Shown piece by piece: positions 27,148 through 38,105 of a DNA stretch of 64,000 nucleotides. The number at the start of each line of letters is the position of its first letter. The first letter of the stretch is position 1. The notes under the pieces are model-generated. The model had not been told where the DNA came from, did not search any database, and was given only the letters and a program-made list of their open reading frames with translations. Source of the stretch: Pseudanabaena sp. PCC 6802 (GTDB lineage Bacteria; Cyanobacteriota; Cyanobacteriia; Pseudanabaenales; Pseudanabaenaceae); the NCBI RefSeq assembly GCF_000332175.1, contig NZ_KB235910.1, positions 559,278 to 623,277 on the forward strand, read 5' to 3'. Both the position numbers and the translations under genes were made by a program.

Positions 27148-27464
27148 TACCAGGGCTTTGCGTTCTTCAACCCCAACTGTGCTGACCTGTTGGCTAAAAA
27201 ATCCCGTTCTACCTTCAACTGTCCGATCTGACGATATAACTCGTCAATCTCGGCTTGTTGGCTCTCATCAGCTTTATGCGCCCCACTACTTTTCTCAAAC
27301 AGGCTAATGGCTTCATCCAGCAACTGTCGTTTCCAGTTGTTAATCAGCGTTGCATGAACTTCATACTGACTTACCAATTCCGAGATGGTCTTCTCGCCCC
27401 GAATCGCTTCCAGGGCAACTTTCGCTTTGAATTGCGGATTGTACTGCTTGCGTTTGTTACTCAT
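27147..27464 (-). CDS. IS3-family transposase OrfA
   Basis: 105 residues. N-terminal helix-turn-helix of the HTH_Tnp_1 type (YNPQFKAKVALEAIRGEKTISELVSQYEVHATLINNWK split over residues 8-46) followed by a leucine-zipper-like coiled coil (QQAEIDELYRQIGQLKVERDFL). Directs binding to the element ends and pairs with OrfB. The stop codon overlaps the orfB start. Confidence 0.92.
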   Translation of the reverse strand: MSNKRKQYNPQFKAKVALEAIRGEKTISELVSQYEVHATLINNWKRQLLDEAISLFEKSSGAHKADESQQAEIDELYRQIGQLKVERDFLANRSAQLGLKNAKPW

Positions 27465-27624
27465 GAACTACTCCTATCATTATTTTGTGTGGTTCAGAGC
27501 TTAACCCCCTGTCCAGTTTTTGGGGTCCACCTCAAGAAAAAGGCGTGGTGTCAGACAAAGAAGTAAAGTTGAGGGACTGCGCCCGATGAATTTAGAGTCC
27601 ATAGTAAACGAGCAGTCCAAGCAC

Positions 27625-28038
27625 CTAAACGTTAGCGTCCTGTTTTTCGGCTAGACTCCAGCCCAAAGGAGCGGCTACTTTCTCAGCCAGTTCTATGGCA
27701 TCAAATGGTTTAGAGATGGCAGCCATAATACCCAGGGCGGCATAGTATTCCAGATCGGATTCCTGCACTCTACCCGTCAGCAGGATGACGGGAATCTCCT
27801 TAGTGGCAGGGTCATTCTGTAAATATTGAAAGGTGGTCAATCCATCCATACCTGGCATCATTACATCTAATAAAATTACATCAGGTTTTTCTGCCCCCGC
27901 GATCGCCAGACCCTCCTGCCCCGAGCTGGCAGTAATGACTTCCCAGCCTGCCACTGTTTCCAAGCAAATCTGTGCCACTTCGCGAATATACTCTTCGTTA
28001 TCAATTACTAAAACGCGCTTAACCTTTTTGTCCAACAT
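27625..28038 (-). CDS. Single-domain response regulator
   Basis: 137 residues, one CheY-like receiver domain. Phospho-acceptor Asp58 (ILLDVMMPGMDG), acidic pocket near residues 13-16 (IDNEE) and conserved Lys110 (ISKPF) are present. There is no output domain, so it acts as a phosphorelay shuttle or by protein contact. Its start lies 20 bp inside the 3' end of the upstream REC-wHTH-GGDEF gene, showing tight translational coupling. The Hpt domain in that partner is a plausible phosphate donor. Confidence 0.93.
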   Translation of the reverse strand: MLDKKVKRVLVIDNEEYIREVAQICLETVAGWEVITASSGQEGLAIAGAEKPDVILLDVMMPGMDGLTTFQYLQNDPATKEIPVILLTGRVQESDLEYYAALGIMAAISKPFDAIELAEKVAAPLGWSLAEKQDANV

Positions 28039-30466
28039 ACAATTCCCTCTCCTCAGATTCTTTCTTTGGTTCCGTATTTGTTGGGGATATGCGATCGCGC
28101 CCTGCTTTTTTGGCTTGATAGAGAGCCAGATCGGCAGCGAGATATAGAGACTGTAAGTCTAAACCGTCTTCAGGATATTGAGCCACACCAGCACTAAAAG
28201 TTACTTGAAACCGATCGCCGCTTGGAGCAGTAAACTTCTCGCTACGCAATGAATTTAGTATAGTAGTTAATCTTTGCACGCCATCCTGTTTAGTCATGCC
28301 ATACATACCGATCGCAAATTCCTCTCCCCCCCAACGCGCTACTGAATCTTCGCTGCGGAGCGATCGATTTAATAGCTGCCCCACATGACACAATACTAAA
28401 TCCCCAGCCGCATGACCGTAGAGATCGTTAACCTGTTTGAAGCAGTCCAGATCGAGGATAGCAAAGCATACCGGCTGTTGGTTGCGTTGCGCCAAATGCA
28501 AGTACTCTTCCAATGTTTGGGTTGACGTGTGCCGATTCGCGACCTTAGTGAGCGGGTCAATTTCAGCCATGCGTTTGATAAGCTTGATGCGATCCAGGCG
28601 ATTGATAATGCGGGTAACTAGCTCTGGCCCGACAATCGGCTTGCAGACAAAATCATCGGCACCCACAGCAAATACGGTATTTACGATCTGCGGATCGGTA
28701 TGGGCAGTCAGGAAGAGAATTGGTAAGCTACTCCAACGCGAGTCGTTCCGCACGATCTGGCATAACTCAATTCCATTTAAATTCGGCATTTCAATATCTA
28801 GAATTAGTAGATCTGGGACGTAAGCGTCCAGCAATTCTAATAGTTGGGTGGGATCGCTCAGTGTCACTAACTTCAGCCCCCAAGGCTCCAGGAGAGTTCG
28901 CAAAACTGCCAGTACTTTCGGATCGTCATCTACCGCTACAACCCTGGCAGTTAACGATTCCATGCGTCTAAGGATTTGCGAAACGGCATCCAGCACCTGA
29001 GCGGGTTGGGCAGGCTTGCGTAGAAAAGTGCGCCCACCTAGCTTTGCTACCTCCAGTCTTTCTGATATATTGCCGCGATCGCTAAACACCAGTACGGGTA
29101 TGGGAGGAGTACGCTGGCTCAAACTAGAGAGAAGGGACAAACTATCTGCGATCGAGTCGGAAACCGACAGATCTAACAGCACGACACTGGGAGTTTGTCG
29201 TTCGATCTTATCCAGAGCGATCGCCAGATTAGTGGCAATATCAACCCTTATTCCCCAAGAGTTACTCTCAAGCGATAATTCCTGCACCGACTGTAAGTCT
29301 CGGTCAATTACTAGTAACAAAGGAAGATCGCGATCGCTGAGAGTACTGCCATCGAGAGATGGGTTAACGGAGTCTAACCTATGTTCTGGAGGTAGATCTC
29401 GACCGATCTCTAGTCTTAGAGCAGCTACCAGGTTTTGTAACTCTGCTGTTTCGCGCGAGGTAAATATCTTTTTTTTCGTTAAAATTTGTTCGATTTGTCG
29501 GGATAGGCGGGAACCTTCATGAAATCCAAACGTCGCCAGCGAACCTGCTAGGGTATGACTTTCCGCGATCGCGCTGGCTAAAACATCCTCAAAATTCCGC
29601 GCGCGTTGCTCTAGACCGGCTGCGGCCTTCTCAATGGTCTCGACCTGCTCGCTGACCCTATGTTTAAAGCGCGCCCAAATACTAGATAGACCTGCTTGGA
29701 TCTGCTGACGTGTAGAGCGATCGGGATTGCTGTCTGTAGCATGTTCGTTAGGGTGTTCCTGGGACTCAAACCCTGCCTGGTTGTCTGCCCCTGCAATGGG
29801 TTTGAGGCGATAGCCGATCCCGTAAACTGTTTCGATCAGCTCTCGATCCGCTCCTACTGCTTTTAGCTTGTGGCGCAGTCCTTTAATCTGGGTACGGACT
29901 GCCTCTTCGCTGGGGGGTTTCTTATACGACCAAATGTGATCTAGAAGGGCACTACAACTAAAAACACGATGATGGTTGCGCAGAAACACCTCCAGGAGCG
30001 AATATTCCTTAGGTGTAAGTTGCAAAGGCCGATCGCCATAGCTTGCAGTACACGTACTGGGATCTAATTTGAGCTCGCCCCACACCAAAACGGGCATTAC
30101 CGCAGCCCCACCCCGACGCAGTAAAGCCCGAATGCGCGCCACTAATTCCTCAGGATCGAATGGCTTCACAATATAGTCATCGGCACCTGCATCTAAGCCC
30201 ATTGCCTTATCATGACCGCTGTCGCGACTCGTCAGAAGAACTATTGGCATTCGGTATCCTAGCGATCGCAACTGACGACAAAGATTGATGCCGTCTAGTT
30301 TGGGAAGTACGTAGTCCATCAAAACTAGATCGTAGTCAAATGCTTCTACTAGCTCTCTACCAGATTGTCCGTCTACAGCAACTTCTACAGCATAGTTTTG
30401 TCTGGAGAGGATAGTTTTGAGCATACTCGCAGTAAATTCGTCATCCTCTACAACCAGAATCTTCAT
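28019..30466 (-). CDS. Multi-domain response regulator: REC, OmpR-type wHTH, Hpt, REC, REC, GGDEF
   Basis: 815 residues. Order: REC1 (1-118; Asp51, Lys101), OmpR/PhoB winged helix (125-225; QLTPKEYSLLEVFLRN, TVYGIGYRL), a Hpt-like helical region (~285-355; His304 in AESHTLAGSL), REC2 (~382-502; Asp432), REC3 (~508-628; Asp557) and GGDEF (~633-790). The GGEEF active site (713-717) with an upstream RxxD inhibitory site (RSED, 704-707) indicates an active, feedback-controlled diguanylate cyclase. It joins DNA binding, phosphorelay and c-di-GMP synthesis in one chain. No sensor kinase is nearby. Confidence 0.93.
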   Translation of the reverse strand: MKILVVEDDEFTASMLKTILSRQNYAVEVAVDGQSGRELVEAFDYDLVLMDYVLPKLDGINLCRQLRSLGYRMPIVLLTSRDSGHDKAMGLDAGADDYIVKPFDPEELVARIRALLRRGGAAVMPVLVWGELKLDPSTCTASYGDRPLQLTPKEYSLLEVFLRNHHRVFSCSALLDHIWSYKKPPSEEAVRTQIKGLRHKLKAVGADRELIETVYGIGYRLKPIAGADNQAGFESQEHPNEHATDSNPDRSTRQQIQAGLSSIWARFKHRVSEQVETIEKAAAGLEQRARNFEDVLASAIAESHTLAGSLATFGFHEGSRLSRQIEQILTKKKIFTSRETAELQNLVAALRLEIGRDLPPEHRLDSVNPSLDGSTLSDRDLPLLLVIDRDLQSVQELSLESNSWGIRVDIATNLAIALDKIERQTPSVVLLDLSVSDSIADSLSLLSSLSQRTPPIPVLVFSDRGNISERLEVAKLGGRTFLRKPAQPAQVLDAVSQILRRMESLTARVVAVDDDPKVLAVLRTLLEPWGLKLVTLSDPTQLLELLDAYVPDLLILDIEMPNLNGIELCQIVRNDSRWSSLPILFLTAHTDPQIVNTVFAVGADDFVCKPIVGPELVTRIINRLDRIKLIKRMAEIDPLTKVANRHTSTQTLEEYLHLAQRNQQPVCFAILDLDCFKQVNDLYGHAAGDLVLCHVGQLLNRSLRSEDSVARWGGEEFAIGMYGMTKQDGVQRLTTILNSLRSEKFTAPSGDRFQVTFSAGVAQYPEDGLDLQSLYLAADLALYQAKKAGRDRISPTNTEPKKESEERELYVGQKG

Positions 30467-30736
30467 GGACTTTACCAGTAACCTATATGGTCTTTGTAAA
30501 TGGTACTACTGCTGCCCCATTCACAAAGTAGATCAATAACCAGTTTAAGCCATTTTTATTAAGATCTCGCGGTATGCATAAAACTCAGTGACTCATTGAC
30601 TGACAAAAGTTTTGAGCAGCCAAGCTCGTCGTAGGGGCGTTTTTTGCCTAAAAGCTCTGTATGCAATCGTTTGCTTACTTGCTAAACCCCCCTTACAGGA
30701 TTTGCCAGGCAACCAGGCAACCAGGCTATAACAAAT

Positions 30737-31003
30737 TCAAGCACCACGGAATATCCAAAGGCCTTTTAATATATATGCTTCCCGGTGCACTGACTCGGAA
30801 AACATAGCAGCCGTTTCTTGATACTTATCTTTGCGAGCCACACTAGAACTGGTGGCAGTAAAAGGGGTTGTGAATAAGGGACAAGCATCCCATTTACTTT
30901 CAACTAGAGAATTCAGTTGTCCGCAATAACCACCGCGCCGTCCTTGTGGTGCGTAATGAGCGCATAAACTGCAATTGGATGCCAAAAAATCGATATCACT
31001 CAT
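30737..31003 (-). CDS. Small cysteine-motif protein, cyanobacterial, unknown function
   Basis: 88 residues. The N-terminal part has four cysteines in CxxC-x13-C-x14-C spacing (CSLCAHYAPQGRRGGYCGQL and DACPLF), fitting a small metal-binding or Fe-S knuckle. The block CAHYAPQGRRGG is, from memory, conserved in small cyanobacterial proteins. The C-terminal half has no feature. It lies ~270 bp upstream of the hybrid response-regulator gene on the same strand and could be linked to it. Confidence 0.7.
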   Translation of the reverse strand: MSDIDFLASNCSLCAHYAPQGRRGGYCGQLNSLVESKWDACPLFTTPFTATSSSVARKDKYQETAAMFSESVHREAYILKGLWIFRGA

Positions 31004-31284
31004 AAAACTACTACTAAGTATTTATCTCCATCCCATTCACTGCTTCCTTATACATGTAGCTAAAAGTAGCTATCAGCAGCTCCTCCCCCTTAAAATAGCT
31101 AACGGCTGGGCTTACGATCGCTAGCAATTGAGCATTCACACTTACTTGGCAGGCAGGCTCACCAGCTCTTACATAGTTTAGACATAAACTTTGAGGAAAT
31201 TGTGAGGAATCTAACCGATCGGTGCAAAACTTTCATAGATGCCTAAGCGGGTGTCAATAATACTTAAAACACTTAAGAAGCGTT

Positions 31285-32802
31285 ATGCCAACTTTACGTG
31301 CGCGGCTCGATCGCCTTGGGGAAGTATTTACTCCCCCCCAATGGGCATGTTGGCTGATCGATCGGTTCCAAATTCTAGACGAATGGTATTCGGGTGCATC
31401 TGTCGCAGACCCTACGGCAGGCAATGGATCCTTTGCGATCGCGCTTTGCTGCGAAGCTGTCAAACGAGGTTACAGCCTTAACCATCAGAATATTTCAAGG
31501 CTATTTCTTGCCGAACGCCAAGCAACGCTAATTGAGGAGTTTAAGCAGAAGTTTTACAACCTGTTCGGTTTATATTTCCCCGAAAAAAACATAGTTTGTA
31601 CCGATGTAGTACTTTCTCCCCCTTGTTTTACTGTAGATATACTGATAGGTAACCCCCCCTGGATCAATTTTGCCGACCTACCAACAGATTACAAGGAGAT
31701 CCTGAAACCATACTTTGTAGCAGAAGGTCTGGTGCCGGATAAACGCCAAGTATTGCTAGGGGCATCCAGGATGGATTTGTCAGCGCTGATCTTGAAAGTA
31801 TGTTTGTCAAGACTTTTAAACAGGAATGGCAAAGGGTTCTTCTTTATCCCATCATCATTATTTTTTGGCGACGACGCGCACCGTGGGTTTCGCTCCTATC
31901 TAGCTGGCACGCGCAGCTTTCGGATCGAACAGATCTGGGATTTTGTGGGGGTAAGAGTATTTGATTCCGTCTCAACCGCCTACTGCGCTGCCAGTTTTTA
32001 TCTCGATCGCGCCCCAAATTTCCCAATTGCATATTTTCGCGGTGACGGCTTAGTGTGGGAGCAATATCATGCAGTTCCCCTCAGCCACCCTAGCGATCCG
32101 CTGAGAATATTACAAGTATCCCAGCCATTAGGGTACCCAAAATTATCGCTCTCAAAGTCGAAAGTAGATATCCCTAAAGAACAACAACCTCGTCAGGGAG
32201 CTAACACCTGTGGCGCAAATGCAATTTATATCTTTGCGGACAAACCTGCTTTTCTACCTGATGAATTCCTATATCCTTTAGCGACTAAAGAGTTGTTTCA
32301 TCGATCGCCCGATCGCGCGTATATTGAAGCTCAAAAATGGATATTAATTCCATATAACAGAGCTACTGGGAAGCCACTAACTGCATCTGAGGTGCAGGCA
32401 TGTGCGGACTTGTGGAGTTATCTGCTAAAGCATCGTTTGCAACTACAGTCTCGTAAAGGAGCCTTACTGGGAGCGCAGATCGCACGAGGTTACTGGTGGT
32501 CATTATTGGGTGTGGGAGTCTACTCATTCCTTCCCTACAAAGTTATGTGGGAATCATATGGCGAGAGGATTTTTAACCCTACAATAATTTCTACCTGCGA
32601 TGGGAAACCGTGGCAGGGGAACCAGGCCATGCATGCCTTTATACCCTGTCGCGATCGCGCACAAGCGGAGGAAATTTTAGCGCAGTTGCAATCTACTGAA
32701 TTTCAAACAACTTTAACCGAATTAAACGGAGCTGGCAAACGTAACTGGGCGCAACCCGGCAAAATAAAAAAGTTACTTTCTCTCTACTGTTCGCGATCGT
32801 AG
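31285..32802 (+). CDS. N6-adenine DNA methyltransferase (orphan, gamma-class order)
   Basis: 505 residues. Motif I for S-adenosylmethionine is VADPTAGNGSF (residues ~40-50) and the catalytic motif IV is NPPW (123-126 in DILIGNPPWINFADL), so an Eco57I/TaqI-like N6-adenine enzyme. The C-terminal ~250 residues are a likely target-recognition region (DKPAFLPDEFLYPLA, SYGERIFNPTI). No nuclease motif and no restriction or specificity gene is adjacent, so it is either an orphan regulatory methylase or a defence enzyme separated from its partner. The gene contains HIP1 sites like its surroundings, so recent import is not evident. Confidence 0.85.
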   Translation: MPTLRARLDRLGEVFTPPQWACWLIDRFQILDEWYSGASVADPTAGNGSFAIALCCEAVKRGYSLNHQNISRLFLAERQATLIEEFKQKFYNLFGLYFPEKNIVCTDVVLSPPCFTVDILIGNPPWINFADLPTDYKEILKPYFVAEGLVPDKRQVLLGASRMDLSALILKVCLSRLLNRNGKGFFFIPSSLFFGDDAHRGFRSYLAGTRSFRIEQIWDFVGVRVFDSVSTAYCAASFYLDRAPNFPIAYFRGDGLVWEQYHAVPLSHPSDPLRILQVSQPLGYPKLSLSKSKVDIPKEQQPRQGANTCGANAIYIFADKPAFLPDEFLYPLATKELFHRSPDRAYIEAQKWILIPYNRATGKPLTASEVQACADLWSYLLKHRLQLQSRKGALLGAQIARGYWWSLLGVGVYSFLPYKVMWESYGERIFNPTIISTCDGKPWQGNQAMHAFIPCRDRAQAEEILAQLQSTEFQTTLTELNGAGKRNWAQPGKIKKLLSLYCSRS

Positions 32803-32868
32803 CGATCCCGTAATAATTTCAAAATCAGGATGTCTGGTATAAACGATTGATTATTGTAAGGAGAATAG

Positions 32869-33531
32869 ATGCTAGAGTTGCCAAAATTTCAAAATAGAAA
32901 TCTGCTCTTACAGGCTCTTACCCATCGCTCGTACAGTAACGAGTCGCCAGAGAGCGAAGACGATAATCAAAGATTAGAGTTTCTTGGTGATTGCGTCCTT
33001 GGTTTTTTAGTAGGAGCAATGCTATACGAATATTTCCCCGATCTACCAGAAGGAGAATTAACGCGAAGGCGCTCTGCTCTGGTTGACGAACTCAATTTGA
33101 CCCATTTAGCCAGGGAGTTAGAACTTGGGAGCAAACTCCGCATAGGTAAAGGCACAGAACGAGATGGAGGAAGAGATGCGCCATCGCTTCTTAGCGATGC
33201 CTTTGAAGCCATAATTGGGGCATATTTCCTAGATTCTGGCATTGATGCGGTCAAGTTATATGTGGAACAAGTTTTTACCCCATTAATTAGAAATGCACCT
33301 CAATATCGATCGCCGATCGATGCTAAATCTCAGCTACAAGAATGGGTTCAATCTAATTTTAATGGCTCGTTACCAGAGTATCGTACTGTCAGTGCATCGG
33401 GACAGGATCATGCCAAAGTTTTTACTGTGGAAGTATGGATAGGAGATAAATGCTATGGTACTGGAACCGGACGTAGTAAGAAGAATGCGGAAAAACAGGC
33501 TGCTACTGATGCATTGAGTCGCCTGTCTTAA
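32869..33531 (+). CDS. rnc: Ribonuclease III
   Basis: Double-strand-specific endoribonuclease that processes rRNA precursors. 220 residues with signature NQRLEFLGD (33-41), the second acidic motif in DAFEAIIGAYFLDSG (~108-122), and a C-terminal dsRBD (YRTVSASGQDHAKVFTVEVW, KKNAEKQAATDAL). ATG at 32869 is preceded by AAGGAG. The next gene begins 35 bp later. Confidence 0.95.
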   Translation: MLELPKFQNRNLLLQALTHRSYSNESPESEDDNQRLEFLGDCVLGFLVGAMLYEYFPDLPEGELTRRRSALVDELNLTHLARELELGSKLRIGKGTERDGGRDAPSLLSDAFEAIIGAYFLDSGIDAVKLYVEQVFTPLIRNAPQYRSPIDAKSQLQEWVQSNFNGSLPEYRTVSASGQDHAKVFTVEVWIGDKCYGTGTGRSKKNAEKQAATDALSRLS

Positions 33532-33566
33532 TTGACAGATTGACAGACAGTAATAGAGGAGAAACC

Positions 33567-34049
33567 ATGAGCCAGTTTAGTTCTAGTTATATAAGATTCT
33601 ATGTAATTACGATCGCCTTTGTAGTTGCACTTTTCAGCACAGTCACGTCCTATGGGGAAAAAAACTTACTACCTCCACCCAAGGTTAGCGGCTCGTACAA
33701 AATCGAACCCCTAAGTCTGCCCAATTGCTTAAAAGATAAACCACTAGAGCTTGAAATTGCGCAATCAGGTATTTATCTCAGCGGTTCGTTGCGATCGATC
33801 GCCCCCGATCGCGCTCGACGCAGATCGACACCACAGGAAAACTTACCTCTAACAGGTATGTGGACGGATAATAAACTATCGCTGGTGGGGACAATTACGC
33901 ATGTGGAAGGGTGCGATCGCCATCAAAATCTATCGATTGTCGCAACGCAAATGGCAAAGAAATTAGAGGGTCAGATTTCGTTTGCTGGCAGTACATCCAA
34001 CTTCAGTGCCGAGCGCCAGGAAGAAACCAAGCGCAAGAAAGAAGAATAA
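33567..34049 (+). CDS. Hypothetical exported protein
   Basis: 160 residues from ATG 33567, which has a GAGGAG ribosome site 6 nt upstream; an in-frame TTG at 33540 is less likely. Residues ~8-28 form a hydrophobic segment (FYVITIAFVVALFSTVTSYG), a signal peptide or anchor. The rest looks like a small beta-rich domain with two cysteines (NCLKDKP, GCDRHQN) that could form a disulphide. A Lys/Glu-rich tail ends the protein. I do not recognise it. It may be co-transcribed with rnc. Confidence 0.7.
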   Translation: MSQFSSSYIRFYVITIAFVVALFSTVTSYGEKNLLPPPKVSGSYKIEPLSLPNCLKDKPLELEIAQSGIYLSGSLRSIAPDRARRRSTPQENLPLTGMWTDNKLSLVGTITHVEGCDRHQNLSIVATQMAKKLEGQISFAGSTSNFSAERQEETKRKKEE

Positions 34050-34053
34050 AGAT

Positions 34054-34209
34054 ATAGCGGTTTTCACTTGAGAACGGGTTTTATTTTTGGGGTGAAGGGG
34101 TGGAACACGGCAGTGGCTCTAGCGGGGAACCCCCAAGACCGCCCTGCCTCCCCTTCTTGGGGGCAACGCCCCCAAACCCCCTTCTCGTTTTCATCTGAAA
34201 ACCGCTATA
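34054..34209. mobile_element. MITE-like palindromic element, second sequence type, long form
   Basis: 156 bp bounded by TATAGCGGTTTTCA and its inverted copy TGAAAACCGCTATA. The interior has hairpin TTGGGGGCAACGCCCCCAA and a longer second hairpin with the block CGGCAGTGGCTCTA shared with 7400-7512. It lies in opposite orientation to the related element at 62740. Confidence 0.75.
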
Positions 34210-34250
34210 ACACGCACTTTAAATTGGCATAACTTAAAAAAGTCGAATCG

Positions 34251-36320
<2,070 letters not shown>

Positions 36321-36384
36321 CTATTCCAATTTAAATTGTTGAGGTTACGGATGGAGTGTGTGGGGGCATTGTCCCCACGAAGTG

Positions 36385-36660
36385 TCAGCTTGCGCCATTT
36401 TGATATTTAATCTTGAGCGCTAGAATTATTGAGGCAAGTATTAGAGTCACCACATTAGCTGCAATGATGGGAATATCTTGGATTGAGAAGCCATAAACCA
36501 GCCACAGCACAATGCCGATACAGAGTACGATCAACATGCTCCAGGAGAGATCTTGCGCCGATTTAGATTTCCAAGTTTTAATCACCTGAGGCAAATAGGC
36601 AAGAGTAGTGAGGACTCCTGCTACTAAACCTAGAGTAGTTATGTAGTTAAATTCCATCAT
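36385..36660 (-). CDS. SemiSWEET-type PQ-loop transporter
   Basis: 91 residues forming one triple-helix bundle, the half-transporter size of bacterial SemiSWEETs, which dimerise to move sugars. Three hydrophobic helices are visible and the PQ motif is in LAYLPQVIKTWKSKSA (TM1-loop). The second motif LIVLCIGIVLWLVYG also matches. Substrate cannot be told from sequence; sucrose or glucose are family substrates. It lies upstream of ligA on the same strand, 94 bp away. Confidence 0.88.
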   Translation of the reverse strand: MMEFNYITTLGLVAGVLTTLAYLPQVIKTWKSKSAQDLSWSMLIVLCIGIVLWLVYGFSIQDIPIIAANVVTLILASIILALKIKYQNGAS

Positions 36661-36803
36661 GTCAAACCAGATCGCGTAGAGCTATAATACCAATTCTCTA
36701 AAGTAAATTAGACAGACGCGAGAAATCCCCACCGCACCTTTCATGAAAAAACGCAATGGGGGATTTATTAGGTTGAAACTTTGTGGTTGGGAGCAGACTT
36801 AAC

Positions 36804-37799
36804 TTACACGGTGATAAAACTCGTTCCAGTCACCAGGAAAGCTTGCGTATTAACCAACACCATCAAATCTTCGCCGCTAGAGTTTAGCCTGAGTACGGTG
36901 TCGTTACCGCTTTGGAAAATTGAAATGTCTCCAAACTGCAATCCACCTGTTAGCGCCAAGAGGTCTTCGCTCACAGTAAAGTCTGCCACATAGTCGGTTT
37001 GTTTACCTGCCTGAATTGCGAATCTGTCCGAGCCACCCGCGCCAGCTAAGACATCAACACCGATATCACCAGCAAGGAAATCATTACCATCATTGCCATA
37101 GATGGTGTCGTTCCCCTGACCGCCGTAGAGAATATCATCTCCCTCTCCACCAAAGAGGTTGTCATTTCCCTTATTGCCAAACAGAAAATCGTTATCGTCG
37201 TTGCCAAACAATACGTCCTGATCCTGGCCGCCATATAACGTGTCATTCCCAAATAACCCAGTCAACGAGTCATTTCCCTTGCCGCCATAGAGCGTATCGT
37301 TCCCACCCGTACCGACAACTTCGTTATTACCATCAACAAACGTTGGGAAGAACGGGGCTTCTGGCCCAAATGTGGGGTTAGATCCAGGCGGCACAGTCGC
37401 GCCTTGCCCGCTATCATTGTCTAGGATATTGATAACTACAGACCGCGTTCCAGCTCCTGAAGCTCCATTAATACTTATGATGTCTAAGACAAAACTCTCG
37501 GTAATTTCTGCATCCGTATCGTCGATGATTGGGATCGTAACAGGGATGCTCCTAGGATCGGGATCTTGAGGAAAGCTTATTGATGACTCTCTGGCAATTG
37601 CCAGATAATCTTGTCCTTCAGTGGCAGCATTTGTATTAGTCCCGTTTCTCGTACCGTAGGTAATGGTTACTTTTGCAGTATTCCCCTGGTCGTCTACTGC
37701 TGGGAACAGATCGCCACTGTAGAGAATGGGAATAGTAACTGAACCAACGTTCTCGTCTACGTTTATAACGACGGTATTACCAAAACCTATAGTTCCCAT
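36804..37799 (-). CDS. Calx-beta and RTX (hemolysin-type Ca2+-binding) repeat protein
   Basis: 331 residues. Residues ~10-130 form one Calx-beta domain (DENVGSVTIPILYSGD, EGQDYLAI, ITESFVLDI, VVINILDNDSG). Residues ~158-260 contain about ten GGxGxDxLx nonapeptides (GGNDTLYGG, GNDSLTG, GDDILYGG), the Ca2+-binding beta roll of type I-secreted proteins. The tail (DYVADFTVSEDLLALTGG) is typical of cyanobacterial RTX proteins. There is no N-terminal signal peptide, which fits type I export. No secretion genes are near. No HIP1 octamer is seen in the gene, unlike its neighbours. Confidence 0.88.
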   Translation of the reverse strand: MGTIGFGNTVVINVDENVGSVTIPILYSGDLFPAVDDQGNTAKVTITYGTRNGTNTNAATEGQDYLAIARESSISFPQDPDPRSIPVTIPIIDDTDAEITESFVLDIISINGASGAGTRSVVINILDNDSGQGATVPPGSNPTFGPEAPFFPTFVDGNNEVVGTGGNDTLYGGKGNDSLTGLFGNDTLYGGQDQDVLFGNDDNDFLFGNKGNDNLFGGEGDDILYGGQGNDTIYGNDGNDFLAGDIGVDVLAGAGGSDRFAIQAGKQTDYVADFTVSEDLLALTGGLQFGDISIFQSGNDTVLRLNSSGEDLMVLVNTQAFLVTGTSFITV

Positions 37800-38105
37800 A
37801 AAGCTTCACTCCTCAACACACAATTTGTCTAAACCTAAATCTGTCAGTTAAAAATTCTTACAGAAGTGACTAGAATACTACCCTAAAAACAGTAGTTTTA
37901 GTCATCACGAAAATGATGATTTTTCTGCATATTACATCTTGTTAAATCCGACTTTAACTGCAAAGTTAATTGCATTTTCCGGCAATATTAATTGCCAGTT
38001 GTAGAATATCTGACTCAAGTTTCCTACAGTTTCTTTGCTGCTTCTAGCTTTTGACAACCACCCCAAACTGCTAGGATCGATTCAAGCGTTTTTTTGAGCA
38101 AAACT

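Larger units (their letters stand above)
26224..27534 (-). mobile_element. IS3-family insertion sequence
   Basis: 1,311 bp. Ends TGAAGTGGCCCCAA on the left and TGAGGTGGACCCCAAAAACT reading inward on the right. It contains orfA and orfB. A target duplication is not clean: AGAT precedes the left end and AGAA follows the right end, which may be a decayed 3-bp repeat. The insertion ends the ATPase reading frame. Confidence 0.87.

Noticed and set aside
33540-33566. TTG start for the exported hypothetical protein after rnc
   Set aside because: The ATG at 33567 has a GAGGAG ribosome site and places the hydrophobic segment at a normal signal-peptide position.
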